The position numbers and the translations under genes are program-made. From the NCBI GenBank assembly GCA_965249005.1, contig CBDFLD010000023.1:868001-932000 (forward strand): a stretch of 64,000 nucleotides of DNA, read 5' to 3'. This document shows, in pieces, positions 49,146-58,418 of this stretch; position 1 is the stretch's first letter; each line of letters starts with the position of its first letter. This stretch comes from CBDFLD01 sp965249005 (GTDB lineage: Bacteria > Acidobacteriota > UBA6911). The notes under the pieces were generated by a model, which was not told the DNA's origin, did not search any database, and worked only from the letters and a program-made list of their open reading frames with translations.

Positions 49146-49544
49146 TCAATATTTACGATTGTTTCGGCGATAGTACCTACGTGGTTCGTAGGATCTGTAT
49201 CGGCCCTGGTAGCGCCGTCGGCTGCCGTCTCGGTAGCTCCGCCCACGAATCGTGTACAAGCGGCCAGGGCGCGTTCGAACCGAGCACCTGATCAGCGGTG
49301 GTCTCGGGAACGCTGGACCGTAGTATCCGTATGAGCGGGCCGGGTAGTACCTTGCCCCGTAGAAACCGTATCCGGGCGAATAGGCGGCGTGGGGACGATA
49401 GTACGGACGGTGGAATCGGTGGCCCAGGCCGAAACCGAAGCCAAAGAAAAACCCTCCGGCCTCAGCCGCGGGAACGGAACCAACCATGAACACCGCGACC
49501 AGAGCCACACCAAGGGTCGACGGAATAGACTTTCTTGCTTTCAT
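49146..49544 (-). CDS. Small secreted Gly/Tyr/Arg-rich protein
   Basis: This 132-residue protein has a signal peptide (STLGVALVAVFMVGSVPAAEA), a glycine/phenylalanine stretch (GGFFFGFGFGLGHRFHRPYY) and a very basic Tyr/Arg-rich tail (RRYQGRYRSYEPRRYYRRNN). Such composition occurs in secreted nucleic-acid-binding or cell-envelope proteins; I recognise no defined family. The ATG at 49544 is chosen to give a compact signal peptide. The longer frame to 49631 is repeat-rich and unlikely to be translated. Confidence 0.55.
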   Translation of the reverse strand: MKARKSIPSTLGVALVAVFMVGSVPAAEAGGFFFGFGFGLGHRFHRPYYRPHAAYSPGYGFYGARYYPARSYGYYGPAFPRPPLIRCSVRTRPGRLYTIRGRSYRDGSRRRYQGRYRSYEPRRYYRRNNRKY

Positions 49545-49891
49545 CGATCTCGTTGCTCTTGTTGCTCTCGTTGGTTTGGTTGCCTGCTCGTCATTGTTGT
49601 CGCTGGGTTGTCGCTGGGTTGTCGCCGGCAATCCATGCTTATTGTCTCGAGGGGAACGACCTTCCCACTATTTCATAAGATGCACTCCGGCGTCAAAGTG
49701 TTCATCCCGTCGACCAGTGCTGGAGTTGTTGATTTCGCTTCTGCCACGGATCGAGTTGAGTTATTGTTACCCGGGAATTGGGTCGGCTACCTCCTCTTGG
49801 CGAGGGTGCATACTGGGTGGCCGTCCTCGGAGCCGTGCGTGCAATGCATCCGCACAGCGAAGCGAATCAAGCCAAACAAACAAAGGCGCGT
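49545..49891. other. Divergent intergenic gap with 11-bp repeats
   Basis: About 347 bases between the divergent secreted protein and ferredoxin genes. GTTGTCGCTGG-type units repeat with an 11-bp period around 49597-49620, and GTTGCTCTCGTTG-type motifs around 49551-49580. No supported gene. Confidence 0.4.
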
Positions 49892-50149
49892 ATGACATAC
49901 ATAATTGCCGAACCCTGTATTGGAACCAAAGATACTGCCTGCGTGGATGTCTGTCCCGTAGATTGTATCCACCCGAGAAAAGACGAGGACGGATTCGAGG
50001 AAGCAACGCAGCTTTACATCGATCCGGACGAGTGCATCGACTGTGCCGCATGCGAACCGGCCTGTCCCGTAGAGGCGATCTTTCCGGAGGAAGAGACGCC
50101 GGAGAAGTGGAAGCAATTTATCCAGATCAACTATGATTACTGGAAGTAG
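49892..50149 (+). CDS. 7Fe-type ferredoxin ([3Fe-4S][4Fe-4S])
   Basis: This 85-residue electron carrier has eight cysteines. C9, C17, C21 and C25 occur in CIGTKDTACVDVCPVDCI, and C48, C51, C54 and C58 in CIDCAACEPACPVEAI. The first motif lacks the second Cys of a standard CxxCxxC set, the pattern of seven-iron ferredoxins, where C9/C17/C58 bind the 3Fe cluster and C21/C48/C51/C54 the 4Fe cluster. The acidic C-terminus (EEETPEKWKQF) is typical. The ATG at 49892 is preferred over the longer frame, which lacks a signal or conserved extension. Confidence 0.93.
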   Translation: MTYIIAEPCIGTKDTACVDVCPVDCIHPRKDEDGFEEATQLYIDPDECIDCAACEPACPVEAIFPEEETPEKWKQFIQINYDYWK

Positions 50150-50199
50150 CCGTCACCCGGCGGACCAGAGAGCGCACGGAGTTGTTGCAAGCCAGCGGC

Positions 50200-50727
50200 T
50201 CATTGGATGAGCAGCCTGCGCAGCATCACGAGCTGCCCGAGGTGATAGGCGTTGTGATCTGCCACCAGTAGTGCTTCTCTCAAGATTGTTTGTCCGCTCC
50301 CGTGCGAGATCGGGACCGTCAAGTCGATCGCGGGATCCATTACCAGTGCTTCCATCGAGTCGAGATCGTGCATGAAGGTTGCGAGACTCCGACTCCACGC
50401 GTTCCGATGATGAGGAGACTGCACTTGCGGCCAGTAGCCCTTGGGAAACTGAGGCGAGACATGGTCTGGATTCCGACTGAACTCGAGGATGTCCCATTGG
50501 GCGATTCTCAAGTGTTCCAGCAGCATCCACGGTGTGTAAGGAAGTCCCGGCACCCTTTTCCCTCTGCACGAGACAGGCCAGTCCTTCATCGCTTGCTCGA
50601 ACGAAACGTGAGCGCCCCGGCCTCGGAGGAGATACCCCACGTGGCGTCGGAGCGGCAGTGAGGCGAGGGAATCCGAACCAGCGGTTTGCCGAACTCTGGG
50701 TTGCCGAATTTTCTTTTGCTTTTTCAT
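50200..50727 (-). CDS. DinB-like helical metal-binding protein
   Basis: This 175-residue protein has the DinB four-helix pattern with histidines in TPWMLLEHLRIAQWDI, FMHDLDSMEAL and LLVADHNAYHLGQLVMLRR, the usual metal triad positions. DinB-family members include bacillithiol- and mycothiol-dependent transferases, but many have no known activity. The ATG at 50727 is preferred because GAGGAGT precedes it, over an extension to 50805 that overlaps the dehydrogenase gene. It lies 19 bases downstream of the dehydrogenase and is probably co-transcribed. Confidence 0.78.
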   Translation of the reverse strand: MKKQKKIRQPRVRQTAGSDSLASLPLRRHVGYLLRGRGAHVSFEQAMKDWPVSCRGKRVPGLPYTPWMLLEHLRIAQWDILEFSRNPDHVSPQFPKGYWPQVQSPHHRNAWSRSLATFMHDLDSMEALVMDPAIDLTVPISHGSGQTILREALLVADHNAYHLGQLVMLRRLLIQ

Positions 50728-50746
50728 ACGCCACTCCTCTCCCGAT

Positions 50747-51862
50747 CTAAATCTCGAGCACTGTCTTGATTTCCCCACTTTGTTTCCGGCCGAGATAGGA
50801 AGCATGCCTTTCCAGCGGGACGCGGGCGGTGATCAGCGATTCGACGATGCCGGGAAATTTTTCTCCCAGTGTCGGCAGGCGCCTCGCGGCAGCGTGGAAC
50901 GCGCCGATGTTGGCGTTTACTACACCGAGCACTAATTGATTCAAAAGGACAAGACGACGCATGACCCGATCCGCGTTGATCGTGATCTGATTTCCGGTTC
51001 CCGCGTTTCCGGTCACGACGCAGATTCCGTTCGTGCCGAGAATGGGGAGATAGTCGAGCCACAGCGCCGAGTTTCCCGTGGCTTCGAACACGACATCGAT
51101 GTTGCCATCCACGGCCGCCGCGATGTCCTCGGGCGTTTGCCCGCGGCTGCAGAAATAGGGAATTCCTGCCGATTGGAGGACCTGGATCTTCGGATCGTCT
51201 GGATCGTTGCGGCTCACCAGATGGGTCTTCATGCCCAGGTCCGCAAGGCACAAGGCGGCCAAGTACCCGATGGGGCCAGCGCCCAGGACCAGGGCCGAGC
51301 GACAATGATACGGTCCTCGGCCTGCAACCGGCTCGCATTTCCACATCAGTCGCTCCTGGACCTGCAGCAGCTCCTGTAGGGCTTTCTCGACTATCGTCAG
51401 CGGCTCGATCAACACCCCAACCGATCGAAGCTCGGCGGGGATCCTGCACAGGAAGTCCGGAGACTCCACAATCAACTCGGTCATGTATCCTGGGGCTCCG
51501 CGAATGCCTCGCTCGGTAAAACCTCCCGTGAAGCACATGTCCGATTGAGCGCTTTGGCACGGGACGCAGCCGCGATCTCGACAGGGCCTGCGAACGGTCG
51601 GAACTACGAGGTCGCCCTTTCCGATCCCCTCGACGTTTTGCCCCACCTCCACGACTTCTCCAATACATTCATGTCCCATGATCAGGTGATCCGACTCCGC
51701 CGGTGGCTCGCCAAAGGTGAAGCGCGCCAGCTCACGGTCGGTTCCGCAGATTCCCACCTCCAGCGGATGTATGAGCACTTTATCCGGAGAATCGAGGCCT
51801 GGTTCCGAGACCTGGATCATCCGTATTTCTTTCTCGTGAGGAAAAGCCGCGAGCGCTTTCAT
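50747..51862 (-). CDS. Zinc-dependent medium-chain dehydrogenase, glucose-dehydrogenase-like
   Basis: This 371-residue MDR enzyme has the catalytic zinc site in VGICGTDRELA and IMGHECIGEVVEVG. Structural zinc cysteines occur in RRPCRDRGCVPCQSAQSDMC, and the nucleotide-binding motif is VLGAGPIGYLAALCL. Spacing and the FTERGIRGAPGYMTE segment resemble archaeal-type glucose 1-dehydrogenases. It would oxidise a sugar or polyol with NAD(P)+. It forms a two-gene unit with the DinB-like gene. Confidence 0.88.
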   Translation of the reverse strand: MKALAAFPHEKEIRMIQVSEPGLDSPDKVLIHPLEVGICGTDRELARFTFGEPPAESDHLIMGHECIGEVVEVGQNVEGIGKGDLVVPTVRRPCRDRGCVPCQSAQSDMCFTGGFTERGIRGAPGYMTELIVESPDFLCRIPAELRSVGVLIEPLTIVEKALQELLQVQERLMWKCEPVAGRGPYHCRSALVLGAGPIGYLAALCLADLGMKTHLVSRNDPDDPKIQVLQSAGIPYFCSRGQTPEDIAAAVDGNIDVVFEATGNSALWLDYLPILGTNGICVVTGNAGTGNQITINADRVMRRLVLLNQLVLGVVNANIGAFHAAARRLPTLGEKFPGIVESLITARVPLERHASYLGRKQSGEIKTVLEI

Positions 51863-52063
51863 GAGACCTTCCGTTCACGGGCCGGACGTTTTGTGGATGG
51901 CAAGGCGGCGGTTCGAGCGGCACCGCCAAACACCCGGCCCGAAAGGACGAATGCAGTGCAGCTCACTAACCTATCCAGGACCAATCCTTGCGCCGGTTCC
52001 TGAAGAACCCGTACAGAATAACACCAGCCCGGTCAGACTGGCGAGGCGAAGCGAGGCGAGGTG

Positions 52064-53158
52064 TCAAGGACGCTCCCGGCGTTCTTTTCGTCTCTGTCTC
52101 AGGACCCGATGCAATAGGATCCCGAATGTCAAAAACGTCATTGGGAATACGAACCAACCCATGGCGCGGCTGAAAGAGGGGATTGCATCGTGCTCCGTGG
52201 CCTTGAGAATCAAATAGACTGTGTAGGCCAGATAGTAGCCGAAGAACACGCCTCCTTCCCACCGGGAAATTCGATGCTCGCTGTAGAAAATCGGCAGACA
52301 GGCTATGGCTACCGCGATCATGACCGGGATGTCGAAGTTGAGGACAGCCGATGAGACGGCCACCCCATCGGGGGAGACAATCGCGGTCAACGCCAAAACG
52401 GAGAGTATGTTGAACATGTTGCTACCGACCGCGTTTCCAACTGCAATGTCTCGCTCTCCCCGAACACCGGCCACGACTGATGTGACCATTTCGGGCAGTG
52501 ACGTTCCCACGGCCACGATTGTCAACCCGATCACGAGCTGACTTATCCCCAAGGCTTGCGCAATGGCCACCGCTCCGCTGACGAACCATCGGGCGCCGAG
52601 GACGATCAGCGTCAATCCTGCGACGACCCAGAGCGCGTTTCGTGCCGGCGCGGCCCATGGCGGAGTTGGAGCGCCCGAGCCGTCGACCTTTCGCAGTACG
52701 ACGACGTCTTCTTTGTTCTGCGCTGCCTCACGAAGGATAAAAAGAAGGTGCGCGACAAACAACGCGAACAGGAGTATTCCATCGATCTTGGAAATGACGC
52801 CGTCGCGCGCCAGAATCCACATCAAGACGGAGACACCGATCATCAGCGGAACATCGAGCCGAATCAATCGGCGAGATACCACCAGCGGCGCCGCCAAGGC
52901 CGAGATTCCCAAGACCAGCAGGACGTTGGCGATGTTGCTCCCGACGACATTGCCTAGGACCAGATCGGACTCGCCGTCATATACCGATTGAATCGTGACC
53001 GCGAGCTCGGGGGCTCCCGTGCCGAAGGCGACGATCGTGAGTCCAACCACAAGCGTCGGAATTCCGAAAAGACGCGCGAGCCTCGAGGCCCCGCGCACCA
53101 ATGCTTCCCCGCCGGCAATCAGGGCTACCAGCCCGCCGAAGAGAAGTAAGAAGGTCAT
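52064..53158 (-). CDS. Ca2+/Na+ antiporter (CaCA family, YrbG-like)
   Basis: This 364-residue membrane protein has two inverted repeats of five helices each. Each carries an alpha repeat: VVAFGTGAPELAVTIQSV with GNVVGSNIANVLLVLG, and VVAVGTSLPEMVTSVVAG with GNAVGSNMFNILSVLA. The conserved Glu residues in these repeats bind the transported cations. The loop between halves is cytoplasmic and acidic. It is transcribed away from a divergent secreted-protein gene. Confidence 0.94.
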   Translation of the reverse strand: MTFLLLFGGLVALIAGGEALVRGASRLARLFGIPTLVVGLTIVAFGTGAPELAVTIQSVYDGESDLVLGNVVGSNIANVLLVLGISALAAPLVVSRRLIRLDVPLMIGVSVLMWILARDGVISKIDGILLFALFVAHLLFILREAAQNKEDVVVLRKVDGSGAPTPPWAAPARNALWVVAGLTLIVLGARWFVSGAVAIAQALGISQLVIGLTIVAVGTSLPEMVTSVVAGVRGERDIAVGNAVGSNMFNILSVLALTAIVSPDGVAVSSAVLNFDIPVMIAVAIACLPIFYSEHRISRWEGGVFFGYYLAYTVYLILKATEHDAIPSFSRAMGWFVFPMTFLTFGILLHRVLRQRRKERRERP

Positions 53159-53263
53159 GCGACCAGTCTCCTGGGGTTCATGCCTGCCATCGGTCCAGTA
53201 GGCGCCCTTCCGCAGCGCGAAACGAACTGTACATCCGAATCCTCGAGCCGTACCCTATTGAGG

Positions 53264-54220
53264 ATGAGAAGCGTTGGCCTTGTAGTCTGCATATTCGTTT
53301 CGTCGATTGGTCAGAGTTCCCCGATCGAAGATGCCCGCGAAACTGGGTGGATCGGCGCGAGATCCTTGGCAGATATTTCCGTGTCGAGAAAAAGTGGGAT
53401 TCTGGGTGCGGCGCTCCCGCTTCAGAAAGTCTGGCTCGATTTTCATGAGCAGGAACTATGCCAGGATCTGGACGTCGTGTTTTCGGCCGGAACCGACAGT
53501 CTCGATGTCTGGTGTGTCATAGAAAAGGAAAAGAGTTATCAAAAGCTTGTCCGGCTGCTCCAAAGGGTACGTGGCTCACACGAGGTATACTTATACACCA
53601 CACGTCCGGAGAAAAAAGAGAAGACTCCAGACGACAGGGATCCCCCGCCGAGCTTCTGGAACAACGACGAGCTCCGTGATTACCTTCGGGATCCGTTTGC
53701 CCGTGATCGGCGGAGTCCGGTTGGCTCGGACTTCGATTCGGAAGCACCTCATGAAATATTCTTCAAGCAACGGCTTCGCTTGTACGCGGATTCCCTGCTC
53801 GAGTCGGAACAGAGAATTGCGCGCTACGTCATGGACCTGCCCGAGCTGGCCACGGCCGGGTTCGGAGCGGACGGTTGCGCGGAGTGCAAGGAGCAGGCGC
53901 GTCGTGTCTGCATGTCCCATCTTAAGCAACTCGACAAGCATGTGAAGCGCTTGCTGGATAACCTGGCGCGCGCGCTGCCGCGAAGGAAAAAGGGTGACCT
54001 TGAAAGGGAAGCAACACCAGAGGTAGATTCACCGTCCGAAGCACTGATTCCCATATACGAAGCGACCCAAAGAGTCGCCCAACGTATCTACCTTTTCGTT
54101 TATCCGGAGAACCACACAGTCGCCATTCCCGACTTGATGCAGCCCAGCCTCCTTCAATCCTTGCGGACGCTCCGAGGAATGATCGCAGAGTTCGAAGGAC
54201 GCGCACGCATGTTCCCCTGA
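53264..54220 (+). CDS. Secreted protein of unknown function
   Basis: This 318-residue protein begins with a short signal peptide (SVGLVVCIFVSSIGQSSP). A region with WLDFHEQELCQDLDVVFSAG and DVWCVIEKEKSYQKLVRLLQ follows, then a helical part with a cysteine cluster (GADGCAECKEQARRVCMSHL). I recognise no family. The ATG at 53264 places the signal peptide at the N-terminus but has no well-spaced ribosome-binding site; an upstream frame from 53180 is possible. It precedes the polyketide synthase gene by 22 bases and might belong to that unit. Confidence 0.6.
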   Translation: MRSVGLVVCIFVSSIGQSSPIEDARETGWIGARSLADISVSRKSGILGAALPLQKVWLDFHEQELCQDLDVVFSAGTDSLDVWCVIEKEKSYQKLVRLLQRVRGSHEVYLYTTRPEKKEKTPDDRDPPPSFWNNDELRDYLRDPFARDRRSPVGSDFDSEAPHEIFFKQRLRLYADSLLESEQRIARYVMDLPELATAGFGADGCAECKEQARRVCMSHLKQLDKHVKRLLDNLARALPRRKKGDLEREATPEVDSPSEALIPIYEATQRVAQRIYLFVYPENHTVAIPDLMQPSLLQSLRTLRGMIAEFEGRARMFP

Positions 54221-54242
54221 CACTGCCTGGTGAAGACAGACC

Positions 54243-55346
54243 ATGAGGGTAGACCAGCAAGATCATGAAGGATCCACCATTCGTGCGGTCGCTACAGCGG
54301 TCCCGCCGTTTTGCTATGGCCAGGACGAAGCACGTCGTTTCAGTCGGATTCTCTTTGGAGACGTCTTTCCCGATATCGATCGGCTGATGACGGTGTTCGA
54401 CAACGCGGCGATCGAGTCTCGTCATTTCTCGTCCTCGGTGGAGTGGTTTTACGAGGAGCATTCCTTCGAGGAAAAAAACCGGCTCTATCTCGAATCAGCC
54501 CTGAAGCTTGGTGAAGAGGCGATACGGAAATGTCTCGAAGCCTCGGACCTGGGGCCAGAAAGCGTCGATCATTTCATTTTCGTCTCGAGCACGGGATTGT
54601 CCACGCCGAGTATCGACGCTCGTCTGATTAACATTCTCGGGATGCGCAACGATATCCGAAGAACCCCCATCTGGGGACTGGGTTGTGCCGGCGGCGCGGC
54701 TGGTCTTTCGCGGGCTCACGAATTCGTGCGCGCTTTTCCGGAGCAGCGAGCCTTGTTGTTGGCCGTGGAATTGTGCGGGCTGACCTTCCAGCGCAATGAT
54801 CTCAGCAAGAGCAATCTGATTGCGGCTTCGTTGTTCGCGGACGGGGCGGCCGCTGTTCTCGTGGAGGGTCCAGCCTGCTCGGCCGACGGCCCGACTGGAG
54901 GCGGGCGAAGAGGTCCGCGACTCCTGTCGACTCGCAGCACGTTATGGTACGACTCTCTCGACGTCATGGGATGGGAAGTCAATAATCATGGGTTGAAGGT
55001 GCTGTTTTCCAAGGATATTCCCTCGATCGTGCAACGAAGCGTGCGTCCGGTTCTATGCGGATTTCTCCAGGATCATGGGTTGACGCTCGAGACTGTCCAT
55101 CACTTCATTGCCCATCCTGGAGGCGTCAAGGTGATTGCAGCTTATGAGGAGAGCTTGAGGCTCGGCAACGGCCAGATGGACTTTGCCCGGGAAGTGTTGC
55201 GGCGTTACGGAAATATGTCTGCCCCGACGGTTCTGTTCGTATTGAAGATGTTCTTGGATGCCGAAAGAATCCGACCGTCCGAATACGGCGTGATTACCGC
55301 GCTTGGTCCAGGGTTCAGTTCTGAGATGCTTTTGATTGAAGGTTAA
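54243..55346 (+). CDS. Type III polyketide synthase (chalcone/stilbene synthase family)
   Basis: This 367-residue homodimeric condensing enzyme has the catalytic triad Cys148 (GLGCAGGAAGL), His291 (FIAHPGGVKV) and Asn324 (RYGNMSAPT), plus FVSSTGLSTPSIDARL. Bacterial members make alkylpyrones, alkylresorcinols or similar from acyl-CoA and malonyl-CoA. The closely spaced downstream isoprenylcysteine-methyltransferase-like gene matches the pairing known for alkylpyrone methylation (BpsA/BpsB in Bacillus). No dedicated acyl-CoA supply gene is visible nearby. Confidence 0.94.
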   Translation: MRVDQQDHEGSTIRAVATAVPPFCYGQDEARRFSRILFGDVFPDIDRLMTVFDNAAIESRHFSSSVEWFYEEHSFEEKNRLYLESALKLGEEAIRKCLEASDLGPESVDHFIFVSSTGLSTPSIDARLINILGMRNDIRRTPIWGLGCAGGAAGLSRAHEFVRAFPEQRALLLAVELCGLTFQRNDLSKSNLIAASLFADGAAAVLVEGPACSADGPTGGGRRGPRLLSTRSTLWYDSLDVMGWEVNNHGLKVLFSKDIPSIVQRSVRPVLCGFLQDHGLTLETVHHFIAHPGGVKVIAAYEESLRLGNGQMDFAREVLRRYGNMSAPTVLFVLKMFLDAERIRPSEYGVITALGPGFSSEMLLIEG

Positions 55347-55350
55347 TGCG

Positions 55351-55908
55351 GTGTTTGCATTTTTGATCGCGATACTGCTGACTCAAAGACTGCTGGAATT
55401 GCTCCTGGCCGCGCGAAACCGCCGCTGGCTCCTCGACAACGGTGGCATAGAGGCGAGCCGGGGTCATTATCGGTGGCTTGTCATCCAGCACGCTCTCTTT
55501 TACCTGAGCTTGGTTTTGGAGGCGACGCTTCTTTCACCCGGATGGAACCCACTTTGGCCGTTATGGGTGTTCGTTTTAGTGGCAGCGCAGGCTCTACGAA
55601 TATGGGCGATTGTCTCGCTGGGGCGATTCTGGAACACACGGGTCATCGTGCTTCCGGATTCCAAGCCTATCGCGAAAGGGCCCTATCGATGGATTCGGCA
55701 TCCCAACTATCTCGTGGTTGTCGTCGAGATCCTGGCGGTTCCGGTTCTGTGCGGCGCATATTTGACTGCCCTCTGTTTTTCGATCAGCAACGGTTTTGTT
55801 CTGTGGAAGCGCATTCGCGACGAGGAGCGTGCGCTGGGTGAGCTGGCCAGTGCATCTTGGGCCAGGCTCCCGCGGTTCTTCCCGAACCCCAGACGCGGGC
55901 CGCGATAG
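55351..55908 (+). CDS. Isoprenylcysteine carboxyl methyltransferase-family (ICMT-like) methyltransferase
   Basis: This 185-residue membrane protein has four or five hydrophobic segments and the ICMT/phospholipid methyltransferase signature GRFWNTRVIVLPDS, GPYRWIRHPNYLVVVVE and RIRDEERALG. It probably uses S-adenosylmethionine to methylate the hydroxyl group of the polyketide made by the preceding enzyme. The GTG at 55351 has GAAGG seven bases upstream; a TTG at 55336 inside the polyketide synthase gene is the alternative start. Confidence 0.87.
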   Translation: MFAFLIAILLTQRLLELLLAARNRRWLLDNGGIEASRGHYRWLVIQHALFYLSLVLEATLLSPGWNPLWPLWVFVLVAAQALRIWAIVSLGRFWNTRVIVLPDSKPIAKGPYRWIRHPNYLVVVVEILAVPVLCGAYLTALCFSISNGFVLWKRIRDEERALGELASASWARLPRFFPNPRRGPR

Positions 55909-55958
55909 GCGTAGCAAGATCGAACCGATCGGATTGAGTGAAAGAGAGTAGTACTTCG

Positions 55959-57125
55959 CTACAGAACCGCCGTTTCGACGTTCAAATCCATTTCCTTGAA
56001 GCGCTCCAGACGAAACGGAGCGATATCGACTGCTGCGCACTGCTCGTGCGTGATCAGCTCGGCAACTGCGCGGCCCGTTGCCGGAGCATGCATGATGCCG
56101 TGACCTCCGAATCCGACAGCGAGAAAAAAGCCCGGCATTTCCTCGACCCCACCAATTATCGCGTGATGGTCGGGAGTTTCCGGATAGAGTCCCGCCCAGC
56201 AACGCCGCGGATCGATTTGGGCTTGCTCCAGGAATGGGAACCTATGCAGGGCCTTCTCGGAAACCACTTCGATGAAGCTCGGGTCGAACGTGGTGTCAAA
56301 GCTGGGTGGATCGTTGGGATCCGAGTAGGCAAAGAGGATCCCGGGCCCTTCACGCCGGATGAGCAGACCCGTATCGATGTCAACGGTCATCGGGATGGTC
56401 GAGGGAGCGCCGTCGGTCGGGTTCGAGCAGGCCAGCATCCTCTTGTAAGGGCTCAGTGGAATCTCTAGCCCGGCACGCTGAGCCAGAATGCGCGCAAAAG
56501 GACCGGCGGCATTGACCACACACTCGGTTTCGATGAACCCCCCCGTGGTCTTGGCTCCCGAGACTCCCCACGCGCTGGACGTGATTTCCAACGCTTCCGT
56601 CTCCAACTGAATCTCGGCTCCCAGCCGCCGTGCTGCCCGAAGGTATCCCAGAGTGGTACCGTGAGGGTCGATGAACCCATCCTTGGCGGAGTATGTGCCA
56701 CCCCTCAGGTCGTCGCTCCGGACAAACGGCGCCAATTCGGCGATTTCTCCAGGAGCGAGCCATCGGTTCGGCACGTCGTGCGATTGCTGCAAGGCGAAGT
56801 TCTTCCGCAGGGATCGCTCTCCTCGATCGGTGGCAGTCAGGAAAAGATATCCAGCCTGCACCAAACCACAGTCCTCCCCTCCCGTCTCCTCCGAGAAGGT
56901 CTCATAGGCCTCGATGGAATACTTGGAGAACTCGATATGAGCGGAGGTGGACCACTGGGCGCGGATGCCTCCGTTGGCCTTGGCCGTGGAGCCTTGCCCT
57001 GCGGCGCTCTCCTTGTCGAGAACGAGTACTTTACTGCATCCTTCTTTGCAGAGATGATACGCAATGCTGCAGCCAACAACACCGGCTCCAATGATCAAGA
57101 CGTCGGTCTTTTTTGTGGTGGTCAT
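55959..57125 (-). CDS. FAD-dependent amino-acid-oxidase-like oxidoreductase
   Basis: This 388-residue DAO-family protein begins with the FAD site VLIIGAGVVGCSIAYHLCKE and continues with STAKANGGIRAQWSTSAHIE, CVVNAAGPFARILAQRAGL and GFGGHGIMHAPATGRAVAEL. These features resemble sarcosine-, glycine- or proline-oxidase-like enzymes (SoxB/DadA relatives). It should oxidise a secondary or primary amine with FAD. It converges on the polyketide synthase pair and has no clear partner genes. Confidence 0.88.
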   Translation of the reverse strand: MTTTKKTDVLIIGAGVVGCSIAYHLCKEGCSKVLVLDKESAAGQGSTAKANGGIRAQWSTSAHIEFSKYSIEAYETFSEETGGEDCGLVQAGYLFLTATDRGERSLRKNFALQQSHDVPNRWLAPGEIAELAPFVRSDDLRGGTYSAKDGFIDPHGTTLGYLRAARRLGAEIQLETEALEITSSAWGVSGAKTTGGFIETECVVNAAGPFARILAQRAGLEIPLSPYKRMLACSNPTDGAPSTIPMTVDIDTGLLIRREGPGILFAYSDPNDPPSFDTTFDPSFIEVVSEKALHRFPFLEQAQIDPRRCWAGLYPETPDHHAIIGGVEEMPGFFLAVGFGGHGIMHAPATGRAVAELITHEQCAAVDIAPFRLERFKEMDLNVETAVL

Positions 57126-57216
57126 GCTTGGTCCCGAACGGAAAACCGGCGACCTGATTATACGGTAATGTGACGCGGGATTGAAACGCCGGGGTCCGAC
57201 CTCTCAACTGGTACAC

Positions 57217-58392
57217 ATGGTGCACGACAGCACAATTCATGATTGGGTCCAGCAGCTGCGAGAATACCCCACCCTATCGGCCCTTCGGCAGTCGAGTTTC
57301 TATGCCAACACCGGAACCGAGATTGAAGCGTTCCTGAGCACTCCGGAAGTAGTAGCCCGGGAGACCGCTCCCCGAGTGCACTCCTTTCTTCGGGTCGCTC
57401 AATGGAATCTGGAGAAGGGAAAACACTTCGAGCAGATCCGAGAAACACTGACGTCTCACGAGATACTGGGATCGGCAGACGTTATTCTGCTAAATGAGGT
57501 GGATTGGGGCATGTGCCGCTCGGGGAATCGCCATATTGCCGGCGAATTGGCAGCGGCGCTCGACATGCACATGGTCTTTGGTGCTGCCCATTTTGAGCTC
57601 ACCCCGGGGACCGGCGAGGATCTCGAGGTAGCGGGCGAGAATGACCGGGGCATACAAGGGAACGCCATTCTGAGCCGATATCCTATTCTGGATGCACAAT
57701 CCGTCGGGTTGCCCGATTGCTTCGAGCCATTTCACTTTCACGAGAAGCGATTCGGTTGGCGCAATTGCGTCTGGGCCTGTCTTCAGATCGGTTCCCGCTC
57801 CTGGTGGATTGGTTCAACGCATTTGGAGGTTAGAAACTCCCCGCTGTGCCGTGCGCGCCAGATGGACGCCATTTTTGACAATCTTCCCGGAAGTCCGGAG
57901 GAGCCGCACCTTATCGGGGGTGATCTCAATACGAATGGATTCAGCCGAGGGACGCTCTGGCGGACCGTGGCGGCGGTATGGCAGCTGGTCATGTATCCAG
58001 CGGACCGGGTAAAGGAAAGACTCAAGCACCCGGAACGGGGTCCAGAACCGCTTTTTGCAGAAAGCCAAAGGAAGGGATTTGACTGGCGACGGCTCAACGA
58101 CTCTAACGATACTGCAAGCTCCCCGCTCGGGGAACTCGAAGATGCCGCACTGTTGCCCGCGCCGGTACGGCGCTTCGTACAGGCGCGGCTCGATCCCTTT
58201 GATGGGTACTTGAGATTAAGGCTCGATTGGTTTCTAGGCCGCCATGTGGTTTCGTTAGGCGACCGTGAGATCCGGGATTCCCACGCCGGAGTATGGTCCC
58301 TTGGGCCCGGATGCGTTGCTGTCCCTCGGGAGGGAAGAGATCGGGTCTCGGATCACAGTCCTATCTACGCCGACGTCAAAATCACAGAATAG
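57217..58392 (+). CDS. Endonuclease/exonuclease/phosphatase-fold protein
   Basis: This 391-residue protein has the EEP-superfamily motifs FLRVAQWNLEKGKHFEQI, VILLNEVDWGM, GIQGNAILSRYPI, IGSTHLEVRNS, LIGGDLNTNG and RVSDHSPIYADVK, with the expected metal and catalytic residues (Asn, Glu, His, Asp, His). Members are nucleases, phosphatases or sphingomyelinase-like enzymes. About 55 residues precede the fold. The ATG at 57217 is chosen; a TTG at 57181 extends the frame by 12 residues without a better ribosome-binding site. Confidence 0.82.
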   Translation: MVHDSTIHDWVQQLREYPTLSALRQSSFYANTGTEIEAFLSTPEVVARETAPRVHSFLRVAQWNLEKGKHFEQIRETLTSHEILGSADVILLNEVDWGMCRSGNRHIAGELAAALDMHMVFGAAHFELTPGTGEDLEVAGENDRGIQGNAILSRYPILDAQSVGLPDCFEPFHFHEKRFGWRNCVWACLQIGSRSWWIGSTHLEVRNSPLCRARQMDAIFDNLPGSPEEPHLIGGDLNTNGFSRGTLWRTVAAVWQLVMYPADRVKERLKHPERGPEPLFAESQRKGFDWRRLNDSNDTASSPLGELEDAALLPAPVRRFVQARLDPFDGYLRLRLDWFLGRHVVSLGDREIRDSHAGVWSLGPGCVAVPREGRDRVSDHSPIYADVKITE

Positions 58393-58418
58393 GGAGTTTG
58401 ATCGGAGAAATCCTTGTG

